Assembly (NCBI GenBank): GCA_038212015.1
Contig: JBBQUY010000118.1
Coordinates: 1-6,799, forward strand
Direction of reading: 5' to 3'
Length of the DNA stretch: 6,799 nt
From: JAGQUL01 sp038212015
GTDB lineage: Bacteria > Actinomycetota > Thermoleophilia > Gaiellales > SKUG01
This document shows, piece by piece, positions 1 to 5,495 of this stretch (positions are counted from its first letter, which is position 1; each line of letters starts with the position of its first letter). A program made the translations under genes and the position numbers. The notes beneath the pieces were generated by a model. That model was not told the origin of the DNA, ran no database searches, and worked only from the letters and a program-made list of their open reading frames with translations.

Positions 1-381
1 GATCCGTTCGATGAGGACGTTCATCGTCGCGCAGATCACCATGCACGCAAGCATTGCCACCACGATGATCGCGGCCTTGCCGAACACGCTGCTTTCGGCG
101 GTCACGCCGGTCGTCACGATGATCTGCATGGCGATCATCGACCCGAACATGAACACGTCCGCGTGCGCGAAGTTGATGAGCTCGATGATGCCGTAGACCA
201 TCGTGTAGCCGAGCGCGATGAGCGCGATCGTGGCTCCGTATGTCAGCCCGATGGTGGTCTGTGCAGCAAACGCCGCCGGGTTCTTCGCAGCCATCAGCAT
301 CAGCCACAGCAGGAGTATCCCCGCCGTGGCCTGACCGCTGCGGTCGATGTAGACCTGCTTCTGTGCTGCTGACAGGTTCAC
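1..381 (-). CDS. livH: Branched-chain amino acid ABC transporter permease LivH, N-terminal part (cut by window edge)
   Basis: Inner-membrane permease of a LivHMGF-type importer, expected to pair with LivM and move branched-chain amino acids (or related amides/urea) delivered by the binding protein encoded just upstream. Translated from a GTG at 381-379, the 127 visible residues include a hydrophobic segment at about 18-32 and then the family hallmark at residues 58-80 (GYTMVYGIIELINFAHADVF and following), plus another membrane segment at about 102-120. LivH proteins usually read HGD where this one has HAD. The family is close to 290-310 residues, so more than half lies beyond the left edge. 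The GTG start overlaps the stop of the binding-protein gene (GTGA), which implies translational coupling in one operon. Family call is firm; the exact substrate cannot be read from sequence. Confidence 0.93.
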   Translation of the reverse strand, partial: MNLSAAQKQVYIDRSGQATAGILLLWLMLMAAKNPAAFAAQTTIGLTYGATIALIALGYTMVYGIIELINFAHADVFMFGSMIAMQIIVTTGVTAESSVFGKAAIIVVAMLACMVICATMNVLIERI

Positions 382-1631
382 TCTGCAACCTCACTCACGT
401 CGATCGTGCGATCGAACGCCCAGGCACCCTTGGTCACCTTCACGCCGCTCAGCACGGTCAGCGTCGAATCGCCCGTCTCGGTCATCGAGAACGAACCGAG
501 CGCACCCTCGTGGTCCTTCGTCGCGAACAACTCCTTCAGCACGCATGCGCGCGTGACGCCGTCGCCCTCCGCACAGCGAGCGATCGCGGCGATCGAGATG
601 CCGGTCGCGTCGTATGCGTACGCGGTATAGGCCTGCGGGTCGCCATGCGCCTTGGTGAACGCAGTGACGAACTCCTTGCCCTTGCCTTCGAGCTTCTCGG
701 GCGGGACGCCGCCGAACGTCGCGAGTGCGCCGTCGCCGGACTCGCCGGCGGCTTCCACGAACGCGTCCTCGAAGATGCCGTCGGGACCCATGAAGTAGAT
801 GTCCTTGGACGCTGCACGCAGGTCCTTGAGTATCTGGCCGGCGTTGTTCTGGGTGATGCCGCCGAAGAACACGAGCTCCGCGCCACCGCTGATGATCTTG
901 GGAACGAGCGGTCGGTAGTTGGATGCGAGCGGATCGATGCCCTCGTTGTGGACGACGTCCAGGCCGAGCTCTTCGGCTGCGCCTTCGAACTGGTCGGCCA
1001 GACCCTTGCCGTAGGTCTCCTTGTCGTGGAGCACGAAGACCTTCTTCACGCCGAGCTCCTTCGCCCAGGTCGCGGCTGCCTTCGCCTGCATGTCGTCGGC
1101 GAGCACCACGCGCAGGAAGTTGCGGGTGCCGTTGGGGTAGTACTTGTCAGGCTCGCCGGGGTCTCCGCCTGCCTTGGTCAGCCCCACGGCCGTTGCGGCC
1201 GGACTGACGATCGCAAGTCCGGCGGTGTTCGCCGTCTTGATCTGCACCTGAGCGCAGCCGGAGTTCATCGGGCCGATCACGACGACGACCTTCGGATCCT
1301 GGGCCAGCGTGTTCATGTTGTCGGCACACTTGGCCTCGTCCCACTTGCCGGCCTGGGCTGTGGCGTCGTCGAGGCTCTTGTACGTGATCTTGACGCCGCC
1401 GGCCTTGCCGTTGTTCTCGGCGATGGCCATCTCGATCGCCTGGACCATGCTCTCGGTCTGCGCTCGGGCGCTGCCGGTGAGCGGCAGGTCGGAAGCGATG
1501 ATGACTTCCTTGAGCGGCGTGTCGCTCGATCCGCTGGCGGATCCGGCGTTGCCGCCGCAACCGGTCGCGACGATCGCCGATGCGACGATCATCAGGGTGA
1601 CTGCTGCGTGGTGGTACTTCCTGCTCCTCAT
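378..1631 (-). CDS. Branched-chain amino acid ABC transporter substrate-binding lipoprotein (LivK-like, Peripla_BP_6)
   Basis: Extracytoplasmic solute receptor of 417 residues, a normal length for type I periplasmic-binding-fold LivJ/LivK-like proteins. The N-terminus (MRSRKYHHAAVTLMIVASAI, then VATGC) has a charged n-region, a hydrophobic core and a lipobox-like ATGC, so Cys25 is the probable lipidated residue. The -3 position is Ala rather than the commoner Leu. After a Gly/Ser-rich tether the mature domain opens with EVIIASDLPLTGSARAQTES, the typical first strand and ligand loop. Later segments such as VVVIGPMNSGCAQVQIKTAN and the stretch with YAYDATGISIAAIARCA also match the family. The ATG at 1631 is preferred because it gives a complete signal peptide; no strong Shine-Dalgarno is visible before it. 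The stop overlaps the livH start. Ligand is inferred from the family and neighbour only; leucine, amides and urea are all possible. Confidence 0.92.
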   Translation of the reverse strand: MRSRKYHHAAVTLMIVASAIVATGCGGNAGSASGSSDTPLKEVIIASDLPLTGSARAQTESMVQAIEMAIAENNGKAGGVKITYKSLDDATAQAGKWDEAKCADNMNTLAQDPKVVVVIGPMNSGCAQVQIKTANTAGLAIVSPAATAVGLTKAGGDPGEPDKYYPNGTRNFLRVVLADDMQAKAAATWAKELGVKKVFVLHDKETYGKGLADQFEGAAEELGLDVVHNEGIDPLASNYRPLVPKIISGGAELVFFGGITQNNAGQILKDLRAASKDIYFMGPDGIFEDAFVEAAGESGDGALATFGGVPPEKLEGKGKEFVTAFTKAHGDPQAYTAYAYDATGISIAAIARCAEGDGVTRACVLKELFATKDHEGALGSFSMTETGDSTLTVLSGVKVTKGAWAFDRTIDVSEVAE

Positions 1632-1819
1632 GCCGAGCTATCGGTGGCAAGCGCCCCCGCGAGTGCGCCCGAAACGGGCCAGCCTGCGGTCGTGCCGCGC
1701 GGCGGCAACGCCTGCCGACGGCCTCGGCGCGGCCGCTTTCGTGCAACGTGCCCGCTCGTGGCGTGGCGCGGCACCCGTGCTGGAGTGATCCCGGCACCGC
1801 GAGTGGGCAGGACCTGCTC

Positions 1820-2695
1820 GTGCACGTGCTCCTCGTCAGAAACAGCGCCAGCGGGTCGGCCGACCAGGTCGACCCCGCTGCCGTGCTCGTGGATCGTGGC
1901 TGCACGATCACCGATGTCGACATCGCCGACGCCGCCCGCTGGGTACGCGACGAGGCCACGCGTCACCTGGCCGGGATCGATCGTGTCGTGGTCGCCGGAG
2001 GTGACGGCTCGATCGGAGTCGGCGCCGCGCTCGCCACATTGGCGGACGTGCCGCTCGGGGTGGTGCCGGCGGGAACCGCGAACGACTTTGCTCGCGCGAT
2101 GGACCTGCCTGACGACCTCGAGCAGGCAAGCGTGCTGGCCGCGACGGGTGATTCCCTGCGCGACGTCGACCTCGCGCGCGTGGTCGGTACCGATGCGCAC
2201 TTCGTGAACGTGGCGTCGATTGGGCTCGCGCCGGTTGCTGCATCGCATGCCCAGCCGCTCAAGCGAGGACTCGGGGCGCTGGCATACCCGGTCGGTGCGG
2301 CGATCGCAGCAGCGCGTTCGCGCCCGATCTCCGTCGTGGCTCGCGTCGACGGGCACCTGGTCTGGACCGGCAAGGCGTGGCAGGTGATGGTCGCGAGCTC
2401 CGGGGCGTTCGGCGGTTGGGCGGACACCGGCTCGACGCGTCAGGGAGACCGGCAGCTCGATCTGATCATCGTCCCGGCCGGGCGCGGCACGCGAGAGCTG
2501 GTGTTCGACGCGGCCTCGTTGACGCGTGGCGATCTGGCCGCCCGCGATGGCGTCCACCACGATCGCGGCCGTCGCATCGAGCTGACGCTGCATCGCGCGC
2601 CGCGCATGGTCGTCGACGGCGAACTGCTCGACGTGCGCGAGCGCAACATCGTCGCGGAAGTCACCGACCGCCCCGCACGCGTCGTGATCGGCTGA
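1820..2695 (+). CDS. Diacylglycerol kinase-family lipid kinase (YegS/DgkB-like)
   Basis: Predicted cytosolic or membrane-associated kinase that phosphorylates a lipid hydroxyl (diacylglycerol, or another lipid such as a sphingoid or phosphatidylglycerol) with ATP. From the GTG at 1820 it is 291 residues, the usual size for this family. Residues 2-12 (HVLLVRNSASG) form the first strand and the counterpart of the NPxSG loop. The nucleotide-binding GGDGS lies at 60-64 and PAGTANDFAR at 83-92, matching the GTxNDFAR motif. FVNVASIGL is at 128-136, and VVDGE at 264-268 is the conserved C-terminal DGE. An in-frame GTG at 1748 would add 24 residues, but these do not look like family sequence. The 1820 start has AGGA spaced about eight bases upstream and puts the first strand at the N-terminus. 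It is divergent from the transporter operon and convergent with the DUF559 gene. Lipid specificity is not determinable. Confidence 0.9.
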   Translation: MHVLLVRNSASGSADQVDPAAVLVDRGCTITDVDIADAARWVRDEATRHLAGIDRVVVAGGDGSIGVGAALATLADVPLGVVPAGTANDFARAMDLPDDLEQASVLAATGDSLRDVDLARVVGTDAHFVNVASIGLAPVAASHAQPLKRGLGALAYPVGAAIAAARSRPISVVARVDGHLVWTGKAWQVMVASSGAFGGWADTGSTRQGDRQLDLIIVPAGRGTRELVFDAASLTRGDLAARDGVHHDRGRRIELTLHRAPRMVVDGELLDVRERNIVAEVTDRPARVVIG

Positions 2696-2706
2696 CGCGC
2701 GTCGCG

Positions 2707-2762
2707 CGCACCCCGTCGCACGCACCCCGTCGCACGCACCCCGTCGCACGCACCCCGTTGCA
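2707..2762. repeat. Four tandem copies of a 14-bp unit
   Basis: The unit CGCACCCCGTCGCA occurs back to back at 2707-2720, 2721-2734 and 2735-2748, and a fourth copy at 2749-2762 differs by one C to T. A degraded start of a fifth (CGCAACGA) merges into the adjacent palindromic element. The array begins 12 bases after the lipid kinase stop codon. The identity of the units suggests recent slippage or amplification. No function is evident. Confidence 0.93.
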
Positions 2763-2805
2763 CGCAACGAAACCCGACACATACGCCGATTGCGTTCGGA
2801 GCAAC
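2758..2805. repeat. Palindromic dispersed element, copy 1 (left arm degraded)
   Basis: This copy shares the 25-base centre and the right arm (GTTCGGAGC at 2794-2802, then AAC) with the two other copies in the window. Its left arm reads TTGCACGCAAC instead of TTGCTCCGAAC, so only the outer GTTGC/GCAAC and inner AAC/GTT parts can still pair. The left arm overlaps the end of the 14-bp tandem array, which may have overwritten it. The centre differs from copy 2 by one base. Confidence 0.85.
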
Positions 2806-2820
2806 CCGACGAATGCCACT

Positions 2821-2880
2821 CGCGCGATCGCTCCGAACGAAACCCGTCACATACGCCGATTGCGTTCGGAGCAACGCGCG
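2821..2880. repeat. Palindromic dispersed element, copy 2; long hairpin, possible terminator of convergent genes
   Basis: The arms GCTCCGAAC (2830-2838) and GTTCGGAGC (2864-2872) are perfect complements around a 25-base centre at 2839-2863. Outside them, after a small internal loop, CGCGCG at 2821-2826 pairs with CGCGCG at 2875-2880. The element lies at the meeting point of the convergent lipid kinase and DUF559 genes and could terminate transcription, although no T-run follows on either strand. It also encodes the last ten residues and the stop codon of the DUF559 gene. A REP-like element is the simplest description. Confidence 0.85.
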
Positions 2881-3785
2881 TTGATGACGTGGATCAGCGC
2901 GCGGGTCGCGGCTGCGCGATCGGCTTCCCACGCGGTCCAATGGATTCTGATCACGATCCAGCCGGCGTCTTCAAGCAGCTTGGTTCGTCGTGTGTCTTCG
3001 CGCTGGACATCCGGATCGTCGTGGAGCGGACCGTCCACCTCGCAGCAGACGCCGAAGGCTCGCCACACGAGATCGACACGCAACGCGTCGCCCTGCACGG
3101 CAATCCGGGCGTTCGGAAGGGGCTGCTCGAGGACGCGTGGACTGATGTATCGATGAACCTTTGATTCCAATGCACTCGCGAACCCGTCGCTGCCGGCGAC
3201 ACGCAGTTCGAGTGCGCGCCGCAGCGTCGGAACACCAACGCGGCGACGGCCCTCCTCGGCGATCCGCACCAGCGCCGGCATGTCGAGCAGTTGCCGGTAC
3301 GAGGCCTCGCGCAGCACGCGGGCGAGCTCACCGGGTTCCATTCGTGGCGCCATGGTGACGATCGACCACGTCGGCGTGACGATCGGTATGCCCCTCCACG
3401 ACGTTGCCGCGTCGCGGGGCAACTCGGCATCGATCACCACGTTGCCGTCTGCGACGCGGCGGCGTGCACGCGGGACCACGACATCGACCAGCCGCTCCTG
3501 CCTGTTCGTGAGCTGCCAGCAGCGTCCGGCGGAGATCGACGAGATCAGAGCACCATCGCCGGCGCAGCGGACCACCACCATGCGACGCGCCTCGACTCCG
3601 AGGGCGAGATGTCCGACCGCGAAGACCCCTCGCCGCACGCGAAGCAGGTGGCCTCGACGAACCAGGTTCCGGATCGCGTCATCGGAGTACCCGGCCAGGT
3701 GCAGCTCGGGCGTCGTGGTGATGCCATGCGTGTCCGCGACGAGCGCGTCGAGCGGAACGGGGCGAGTGATCGTGCTCGGAGCCAT
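2847..3785 (-). CDS. AbiEi-like winged-helix / DUF559 (PD-(D/E)XK nuclease-like) fusion protein
   Basis: Predicted cytoplasmic protein of 312 residues with a two-domain plan common in actinobacteria. Residues about 10-57 (HGITTTPELHLAGYSDDAIR, then LVRRGHLLRVRRGVFAV) resemble the winged helix-turn-helix that starts AbiEi-type antitoxins. The middle (60-200) resembles the AbiEi body. Residues about 203-300 resemble DUF559, a Vsr-like endonuclease-fold family: E207 in ALESKV, D238 in RVDLVW, E249 and D251 in CCEVDGPLHDD, then R262, D264 and R267, and GWIVIRIHW at 275-283. E207, D238 and E249 are plausible catalytic acids. The family's role is not established; DNA-binding or defence-related activity is inference. 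No AbiEii-type toxin gene adjoins it. ATG at 3785 is preceded by no clear ribosome site but by an operator-like inverted repeat. Its last ten residues (303-312) and stop come from repeat copy 2, and another copy lies beyond its 5' end. Confidence 0.82.
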   Translation of the reverse strand: MAPSTITRPVPLDALVADTHGITTTPELHLAGYSDDAIRNLVRRGHLLRVRRGVFAVGHLALGVEARRMVVVRCAGDGALISSISAGRCWQLTNRQERLVDVVVPRARRRVADGNVVIDAELPRDAATSWRGIPIVTPTWSIVTMAPRMEPGELARVLREASYRQLLDMPALVRIAEEGRRRVGVPTLRRALELRVAGSDGFASALESKVHRYISPRVLEQPLPNARIAVQGDALRVDLVWRAFGVCCEVDGPLHDDPDVQREDTRRTKLLEDAGWIVIRIHWTAWEADRAAATRALIHVINARCSERNRRM

Positions 3786-3807
3786 ATGAGCATGGTCGCG
3801 CCAATCG

Positions 3808-3835
3808 TGTGACGTAATGCGCGCGCTTCGTCACA
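3808..3835 (-). promoter_or_regulatory. Operator-like inverted repeat upstream of the AbiEi/DUF559 gene
   Basis: TGTGACG at 3808-3814 and CGTCACA at 3829-3835 form a perfect seven-base inverted repeat with a 14-base spacer, ending 22 bases before the ATG at 3785. AbiEi antitoxins are known to repress their own promoters through inverted repeats, so autoregulation by the winged-helix domain is a reasonable guess. The spacing does not fit a CRP site. No good promoter hexamers stand out around it. Confidence 0.4.
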
Positions 3836-3885
3836 GATGCGTGCCGATCGACACACGACTTCTGCACGTCGCCCCCCGTGCCCGA

Positions 3886-3932
3886 TTGCTCCGAACGAAA
3901 CCCGTCATATGTGCCGATTGTGTTCGGAGCAA
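3886..3932. repeat. Palindromic dispersed element, copy 3
   Basis: TTGCTCCGAAC (3886-3896) and GTTCGGAGCAA (3922-3932) are perfect 11-base complements around a centre of exactly 25 bases (3897-3921). The centre matches copy 2 at all but four positions, and all four differences are transitions. Orientation is the same as in copies 1 and 2. It sits between the divergent DUF559 gene and the small gene at 4029, so here it cannot be a simple shared terminator. Confidence 0.88.
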
Positions 3933-3995
3933 CGCGGTGGCGCGGTCGGCGTCGAACGCGGACAGTGACGGCCACGCGACGGCCGCTTCGGCGCG

Positions 3996-4001
3996 CATAA
4001 T
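3996..4001 (+). promoter_or_regulatory. Possible -10 element for the small gene at 4029
   Basis: CATAAT differs from TATAAT by one base and would place a transcript start about 20 bases ahead of the ATG at 4029. It is one of few AT-rich hexamers in this GC-rich spacer. No recognisable -35 lies 16-18 bases upstream, so support is weak. Confidence 0.28.
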
Positions 4002-4028
4002 TCCTGCATCGGCGGGAACAAGCCGGAT

Positions 4029-4295
4029 ATGGACTTGCGCTTTTCGCCAATCGAAGGCATCGTCGAGGTTATGGACGACCAGCACCAGCAGGAACGAAGC
4101 GTCTCCTTGGGCAGCGCACTGTCGCGCATGTCGGAGGCTCGCGAACGCCGTGGTTCGGTGGGCGTGCTCGATCCGTTCGACGCAATGCCGGCCGAGGATC
4201 GCCTCGCCGCCGCCACGCCCGTGCGCTCCGCACGCCGCCGCCGTGGCCTGTTCAGCTTCTCCGAGCGCGCTCGCGACGCCGCCGAAGACGCCTGA
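4029..4295 (+). CDS. Small uncharacterised protein (88 residues)
   Basis: I do not recognise this protein. Evidence that it is a real gene is compositional: about 80% of codons end in G or C, while second positions are A/T-rich, the pattern of genuine genes in this window. The sequence is hydrophilic, with no signal peptide or membrane segment. An acidic, Gln-rich N-terminal part (VMDDQHQQERS) is followed by SALSRMSEARERRG, a helix-forming stretch, then a strongly basic patch (SARRRRG) and a short C-terminal helix (FSERARDAAEDA). A small charged regulator or nucleic-acid-contacting protein is conceivable, but that is speculation. A near-consensus -10 lies upstream; the ribosome site is weak. 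The zinc-ribbon RDD gene follows about 60 bases later on the same strand, so they may be cotranscribed. A longer minus-strand reading frame across this area shows no recognisable family and was not chosen. Confidence 0.55.
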   Translation: MDLRFSPIEGIVEVMDDQHQQERSVSLGSALSRMSEARERRGSVGVLDPFDAMPAEDRLAAATPVRSARRRRGLFSFSERARDAAEDA

Positions 4296-4311
4296 TTTCC
4301 AGTCTGCCAAT

Positions 4312-4324
4312 CCCCTGTCCGGGG
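4312..4324. other. Short GC hairpin between the small gene and the RDD gene
   Basis: CCCC and GGGG flank a five-base loop (TGTCC), 17 bases after the small gene's stop codon. No T-run follows. It could be a weak terminator or attenuator, or chance in GC-rich DNA. Confidence 0.2.
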
Positions 4325-4353
4325 ACGGCCACGCACGTGATCGAGCTACATAC

Positions 4354-5070
4354 GTGTGCGCGCGAAGCAGGCACAATCCCTGCTTGCATGGCACCCTGAG
4401 CTGTCCCGTCTGCGGCACCACCGGCATCGTGCTCGGCGCGACCGCGTGCCCGCACTGCGCCGTCGGCTTCGCCAGCCCCGTCGTGACACCCACGCTGCAG
4501 CAGCCGCTCGCACCCGCACGCACCAACGCGACCGCGACCGCGGTCGCGACCGCGACCGCACCGGCTCCCGCCGATACGTGGTCGCCGCCGATGTACATGC
4601 CCGCGCCCGCGACGACCACCGCAGCTCCGATCACCGGGACCGTCGCGTACGGCTCGATCTGGCGTCGTATGCTCGCGGCGCTCATCGATGGCGTGATCGT
4701 CGGCATCCCGTTCATGCTCGTGCTCGGACCGAGCGAGTACTTCCGTTGGGAGGAATCCGGCGTTTCGTTCGTCGTGTGGACGCGCCCGTGGGAGTACCTC
4801 GAGATGCTCGTGTTCCTCGTCTACGCCGCTGCGATGCAGTCGTCGTCGAAGCAGGCGACGCTCGGCATGCAGGCACTTGACCTGCGCCTCGTGCACGACG
4901 AGGGGCACGGGCCGGTCAGCTTCGCGCGCGCCGCGGCGCGCGACCTGCTCACCTACCTGTCGGCGCTCATCCTGCTCATCGGCTACCGGATGATCGCCTT
5001 CACCGACAAGCGCCAGGCGCTGCACGACAAGCTCACCGGGACCGTAGTCCTGCACGACGCCTCGCACTGA
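4354..5070 (+). CDS. Zinc-ribbon RDD-family membrane protein
   Basis: Membrane protein of 238 residues if read from the GTG at 4354. The N-terminus is a small zinc ribbon: CPVC at 17-20 and CPHC at 32-35. A low-complexity linker rich in Ala, Thr and Pro follows (about 50-95). The RDD domain begins at IWRRMLAALIDGVIVGIPFM (about 102-121) with the family Arg and Asp in the first membrane helix. A second helix lies at about 148-161, then KQATLGMQALDLRLV (166-180), a third helix at about 198-215, and the closing DKRQALHDKLTGTVVL (218-233), a strong RDD signature. RDD proteins are of mostly unknown function; some have been proposed to act in ion or small-solute transport. The start is uncertain: a TTG at 4384 would leave both Cys pairs intact, and the frame stays open far upstream without family-like sequence. 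Confidence 0.85.
   Translation: MCARSRHNPCLHGTLSCPVCGTTGIVLGATACPHCAVGFASPVVTPTLQQPLAPARTNATATAVATATAPAPADTWSPPMYMPAPATTTAAPITGTVAYGSIWRRMLAALIDGVIVGIPFMLVLGPSEYFRWEESGVSFVVWTRPWEYLEMLVFLVYAAAMQSSSKQATLGMQALDLRLVHDEGHGPVSFARAAARDLLTYLSALILLIGYRMIAFTDKRQALHDKLTGTVVLHDASH
4365..4385 (+). promoter_or_regulatory. Perfect 7-bp stem-loop at the RDD gene start
   Basis: AAGCAGG (4365-4371) and CCTGCTT (4379-4385) pair around a seven-base loop, CACAATC. The stem contains the only SD-like sequence nearby (AGCAGG) and touches the alternative TTG start at 4384-4386. If translation begins at TTG, the hairpin could control access to the ribosome site; if it begins at GTG 4354, the hairpin is inside the coding region and may be incidental. 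Confidence 0.3.
4528..4559 (+). repeat. GCGACC hexamer-like run with a 16-bp palindrome, coding for the RDD linker
   Basis: GCGACC units, with one GCGGTC variant, encode the alternating Ala-Thr linker (NATATAVATATAP) of the RDD protein. The variant unit creates a perfect 16-base palindrome at 4533-4548. This is probably slippage-prone low-complexity coding sequence in a linker that tolerates length change. Confidence 0.75.
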
Positions 5071-5088
5071 GCGCGGGGTCGGTGGCAA

Positions 5089-5162
5089 TAGCCACGGTCG
5101 GACTCGAACCGACACTGGGCGGGTTTTGAATCCGCTGCCTCTACCGATTGGGCTACGTGGCC
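5089..5162 (-). tRNA. tRNA with CAA anticodon (Leu by codon), class I short variable loop
   Basis: Read on the minus strand, the 74-base gene folds as a cloverleaf. The acceptor stem is GGCCACG/CGTGGCT (seven pairs, the first G-U), with T8, A9, a three-pair D stem (GCC/GGC) and GG in the D loop. The anticodon arm is GCGGA-TTCAAAA-CCCGC with anticodon CAA and an A-C mismatch at the pair closing the loop. The variable loop is only five bases (CCAGT), and the T arm GTCGG-TTCGAGT-CCGAC is perfect. The discriminator is A, as in leucine tRNAs, and CCA is not encoded. CAA reads UUG (Leu), but bacterial leucine tRNAs normally have a long class II variable arm, so the amino acid identity is less certain than the tRNA itself. 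Confidence 0.88.
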
Positions 5163-5172
5163 GTACGGCATG

Positions 5173-5178
5173 ATCCTA
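5173..5178 (-). promoter_or_regulatory. Possible -10 element of the tRNA gene
   Basis: On the minus strand this reads TAGGAT, ending 10 bases before the mature tRNA 5' end, a reasonable distance for a short leader. A weak TTCCGG lies about 18 bases upstream as a possible -35. Modest support only. Confidence 0.33.
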
Positions 5179-5463
5179 GCCTGCAACCCACCCGCGCCGG
5201 AATTTGCGGTCACGCTGCCCGCGAGCCGCGGGTTGCCGCCTCGGCGAGCGCGATCTGGAGCGCCGAGGGCTCGACGGCGTATCGAACTGGCACCGGCCGT
5301 CCCGCCGCCACCCCATCGGCATGGCTGTCAGGCGCTGCGGCACGAAAGGCTGCATCATGGGCGCGCGCCCTGGACGGGTCGAGGAGCTCTCTGTGGCTTC
5401 GTTCCATGACACATGCATCGGAGCTGCAGCCCGGCTCCTGCATCCACCGCTCGGCTGCGACGC
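5179..5463. other. Stretch without a supported gene
   Basis: Between the tRNA promoter region and the response-regulator terminator candidate I see no convincing gene. Open frames exist on both strands (for example 5210-5503 minus), but their products have no recognisable motifs and are rich in residues expected from out-of-frame GC-rich DNA. No repeat or RNA structure was recognised. A decayed gene remnant is possible but cannot be shown. Confidence 0.5.
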
Positions 5464-5484
5464 CCCTCCCCGTTCGGGGGTGGG
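5464..5484 (-). terminator. GC hairpin after the response-regulator gene
   Basis: On the minus strand CCCACCCC, a five-base loop CGAAC and GGGGAGGG form an eight-position stem with one A-A mismatch. It lies 12 bases past the stop codon of the response regulator. No T-run follows, which is common for actinobacterial terminators. Position and strength make it a fair candidate for ending the two-component operon. Confidence 0.5.
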
Positions 5485-5495
5485 ACTCCGTGCCG

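Noticed and set aside
400..415. Perfect inverted repeat TCGATCG-TG-CGATCGA
   Set aside because: It lies within the 3' coding end of the binding-protein gene and is built from CGATCG, which is frequent in this DNA; no regulatory context supports it.
1632..1819. Promoters in the divergent spacer between the transporter operon and the lipid kinase
   Set aside because: Promoters must be present, but I could not identify convincing -35/-10 pairs on either strand.
240..2207. 655-residue plus-strand open frame
   Set aside because: It is antisense to the clearly recognisable binding-protein gene and out of frame with the lipid kinase; long shadows are expected in GC-rich DNA.
3808..3835. CRP-type binding site
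   Set aside because: TGTGA and TCACA are present but separated by 18 bases instead of the 6 expected for CRP.
2758..3932. The palindromic elements as integron attC sites around a gene cassette
   Set aside because: The right arm GTTCGGA does not fit the GTTRRRY core, no second box pair is evident in the 25-base centre, and no integrase is in the window.
2707..3932. CRISPR array
   Set aside because: The 14-bp units have no spacers, and the three longer copies are separated by 15 bases and about 1 kb, which is not an array.
3817..4353. N-terminal extension of the RDD protein back to 3817
   Set aside because: The extra residues run through repeat copy 3 and the small gene in another frame, are rich in Arg, Ser and Ala typical of non-coding frames, and do not resemble RDD proteins.
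3831..4715. 294-residue minus-strand open frame
   Set aside because: It lies opposite the small gene and the zinc-ribbon RDD gene, shows no family motif, and has the composition of an antisense shadow.
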